Shown: piece by piece, positions 60,890 to 64,000 of the stretch
Numbering within the stretch: the first letter of the stretch is position 1
Layout: each line of letters begins with the position of its first letter
NCBI GenBank assembly: GCA_028023455.1
Contig: JAQFVV010012434.1
Span: 7,437,157 to 7,501,156, forward strand
Length of the DNA: 64,000 nt
Reading direction: 5' to 3'
DNA from: Epiperipatus broadwayi
Taxonomy: Eukaryota; Onychophora; Udeonychophora; Euonychophora; Peripatidae
Notes under the pieces: model-generated
Seen by the model: only the letters and a program-made list of their open reading frames with translations
The model's database searches: none
Told to the model about the DNA's origin: nothing
Translations under genes and position numbers: made by a program

Positions 60890-63800
60890 AATAGAACATA
60901 TATAGTATCTAATCTAAAGAAAGAAAGAAAATACACATATGAAGAAAGATGCCAATTATATTTAAACAAATTACTTATCTGCCCTTCCAACTAGCTATAC
61001 ATGAAATAAATCAAAATTATATAGAGCAATAATAAGACCTATCATTATAATTTATTCTCAGGGTTAATATGACTAACTAACAAAATATATACTAAAAATA
61101 AAGAGAATTTTATTGAATCTAATATACACCACATTAAATAAGTAAACTTATATCTCAATATATCAACTAACACTGACTTGTATAAGTGACTTTAAAATTA
61201 AATAATAACTAAAATAAAAAATTATTCATTAAATTATGAATAATTTTATAAACTTTATAATGACTCTGGCACTAAAAGAAAAATAAAAATAAAATATTAG
61301 TATCCTTCCAAATAAACTACAAAGTCATTGTTTATAAAACAAATGGTACATACTTTATTTTTAAATGATGGTTTGATTTTTTAAATAGTATCTGTATTTT
61401 AAATATTTTAAACCAAATATAAAAAAAAAAATTATACACTTGCAATAAGTATGTATATTAAATAGACAAAGACATATTCGTACTCAATAAGTATACATTA
61501 GTATAAACACAAACCAATATTTACATTTTTCAAATATTCAACTTTAAAAAAAAAAAAAAATCAAATAAATAAAGGTATATTATATACAGAAAATATATGA
61601 ATTACTGTTTATGTTTTGCATAAGAGTTATTATATGAAGTTAAAATGATAATAAATAAATAAATAAATAATTGACTGGTAAAATATTGTAAAATTAATAA
61701 AGTAAATAACAGATATGCTCTCAAAGCTAGGTTAATTGATTAACTATCACTGAATCAAAAGAAATCATCAAAATTCACTCCACTACACTATAAAAGATTT
61801 ATATACTATATCCACTTTGAACCATGTTTACTACTACAAGCATTAAATACTCAAATTTATTATTTATAATGAGGCTCACTCAGGTCTATAAATATAATAT
61901 TTCTTTGGCTACTCAACTAATTAATGCTACCTTATCACTTACTATAAATATGTGACTTATTTCACATAATCTTTTAGTTATTAGTTTTATATACAAACAC
62001 ACACTCAAATATATATATATAATGACAATTTCTAACTGACAAGTAAGAATACTTATTCATGACTTTAAATAACTGTTAATAAGTCAATTCGATCCATAAT
62101 TCCCAAAAGCACATCCAATTATCAAGTAATTAAAAAAAATATTAAAAAAAATTAAGATGTATAAACAATAAAAAATTTTGATAATAAAATTTGTAAAGAA
62201 AACTCATTTATTAAAACAGTTTATAATAACCCATATGCAATCTAAACTTATACTCTGTATTTTCAAATTTTAAATACTTAGTGTTGATTTTGACATTTAT
62301 AAAATGTTTTTTTTTTAAACAAGACGCTTAAATAGAACAGAATTATATTTATAAAAATGTTTCATTTCTCTAATTAAAAAAAAACGTATATTTATATATA
62401 TCGATCTCAAAAATATCTATATAAACATATCATTTAAATTAATAAAATTATTTATTACCATTAAAAGTCAAACTTGTTTTGTTATTCTACTTTTTTCTTC
62501 TTAATACTTGAATGCATTTTATCTTAGGTTAAATTTTGAAGAAAAATATCATGTTAATGAAAATTGTCAGTTCCTAGACACATGTATATTTTCATTTTCC
62601 AAGATTTCTTTCCTTAAAAATTGAAGTGTTGAATTTAATATGCTGATTAATTCCAATTGTTTCCAAATTGTTATTGAATTTACCATTGTAGATTTTTTTT
62701 AGATAACTATCTTAAATTTCAGCTTAAGACGCAATGAAATTCATATGTTGAGTAGTTTCTTTTAATTGCTAGGATAAAGAAAAGAAGACTGCGATTTACC
62801 CTTAAACTACAATAATATATTACTCACCCCAACATTATTGATGTGTTTATGTACAATAGATTATCCAATTATTCAGAAGAATGGCGATTCCAAAGAAACA
62901 AAGTACAACTAATTTTTCTCCTTCAGTTTCTTTAATAATAATTTTAACAATGGCCTTTTTTTCTGTTGTTGTTGTTGTTTTTTTACATGCCATAGAACAT
63001 GCAGTCTTGACAACAATTGTTAACTTATGTTTTTTTTTTAAAATAATATTTGCAATAAAAAATATTAATCACAAAAAATATTAGATCAAAAATTTATTTG
63101 ATAGCTTTAAAAATAAATAAATAGATAAATAATAAATAACAACATTGCATTTTTTTTAATCATCACTTAAAATATTTTTTTTATAACTTTAACCATTTAT
63201 ATGTTTCCTTATTTATAATATTGATATACACATATATTAATTAGAACATGTTATTATTACTATTAAAAATCTCACCATTAAGAATAATAACAATAATAAC
63301 AATTAAAGCCATGTACCATTAATAAATAAACAGAATAATAAATCCAAACAACAATAACTATAACTAATAACCATAAACAATAATAACACTCAATATATAA
63401 AAATCAAATCAAAGAGATTTTTTTTAAACCGAAAATAACACTTTATTAAAATAAAGGTGGATTTATATATATATTGTAACAGAATAAAAAGTTTCCCTAC
63501 ATGTTTAAGACATTTTATTACTGACATAAAAATAATGAAGGAATGACTCTTATTAATATCCTTAAAATTAGACTGCTATTTGTAATAGAATAAAAAGGAG
63601 GATGCACCAAAGATTTAGGAGTCATTTGTGACAAATCAAATATGGTAAAACCATAATAAAGTGATCCTCTTTAATTATGCCCTGGAAATGATGTTATCAT
63701 TTAAAATAGAATACATATGTGTACATGATAACCTCTGTTATAGCCCCAATCATTTAATAGAATTTAAAACAGATTTAAAATGTGCAATGAGAAATAATAA

Positions 63801-64000
63801 CACTAATATAGCCTGCATAAAATATAACTCAGTCATTGCTGCCTTATGCAATAGAATGAAAATTCTTCCTGTAGTTGGACATCATTTATAACTGAAAAAA
63901 AAGTATAATTCAAATAAAAATAATATTAATTTTGTAATATCCTGTGAATAACAGTATCATTTATAATGCAATAAATATGATATACCAAACTAAATAAATA
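60890..64000. other. A+T-rich spacer to the window end
   Basis: Short frames (62881-63084, 63661-63891) are unrecognised. An (AAAT)n run lies at about 61651-61670. AAT/AAC-rich stretches occur near 63285-63390. I see no element I can name. Confidence 0.45.

Overview
This window looks like repeat-rich, gene-poor nuclear DNA from an animal, most likely an invertebrate, with roughly three quarters or more A+T by eye. The evidence is an RTE-type LINE, Penelope-like elements (PLEs) with GIY-YIG endonuclease, tRNA-derived SINEs, hAT and Tc1/mariner-type fragments, microsatellites, and one possible spliced gene. There are no operons, bacterial-style genes, rRNA or functional tRNA genes. I cannot place the phylum.

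Layout. 0-7 kb: A+T-rich spacer with old repeats and a decayed hammerhead element at 1.3-1.5 kb. 7-10 kb: a hAT-type non-autonomous element with a perfect 8-bp target duplication, a palindrome of about 0.87 kb and a small Tc1/mariner-type MITE. 10.5-14.5 kb: a decayed RTE copy interrupted by about 0.87 kb of foreign sequence. 15-20 kb: SINE fragments and two hammerhead-family insertions. 23.3-25.5 kb: a candidate two-exon gene on the minus strand. 28.2-28.5 kb: a palindromic element with two hammerhead motifs. 29.9-31.9 kb: a broken hAT transposase (ZMYM1/DUF4371-like) next to a compound trinucleotide microsatellite. 35.5-40.2 kb: nested repeats, an inverted pair of RTE fragments, and a hammerhead element inserted in one of them. 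40.8-43.8 kb: an inverted pair of PLE endonuclease fragments. 46.1-49.3 kb: an RTE LINE with an uninterrupted 974-aa ORF. 49.3-57 kb: mostly empty. 57.2-57.9 kb: a palindrome of two PLE 3' ends. 58.7 kb: a SINE with a 14-bp target duplication. The rest is spacer with a few less A+T-rich islands.

The main signal is a set of short elements carrying type I hammerhead ribozyme motifs (CTGATGA, stem II, GAAA, short stem III, NUH, matching stem I). I distinguish three families: A at 17.6, 35.6 and 38.7-39.4 kb; B at 1.4, 18.1 and 32.5 kb; C at 28.2 kb. Four insertions have target duplications of 12-15 bp (17.6, 18.1, 28.2 and 38.7 kb) and share one plan: an inverted fragment on the left facing a forward unit on the right, heads inward and tails outward. 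The PLE fragments have the same geometry and a related hammerhead-like motif 3' of the endonuclease ORF. The inference is that A, B and C are non-autonomous Penelope-like elements, perhaps mobilised by PLE machinery of the kind decayed here. The RTE LINE and SINEs form a separate target-primed system.
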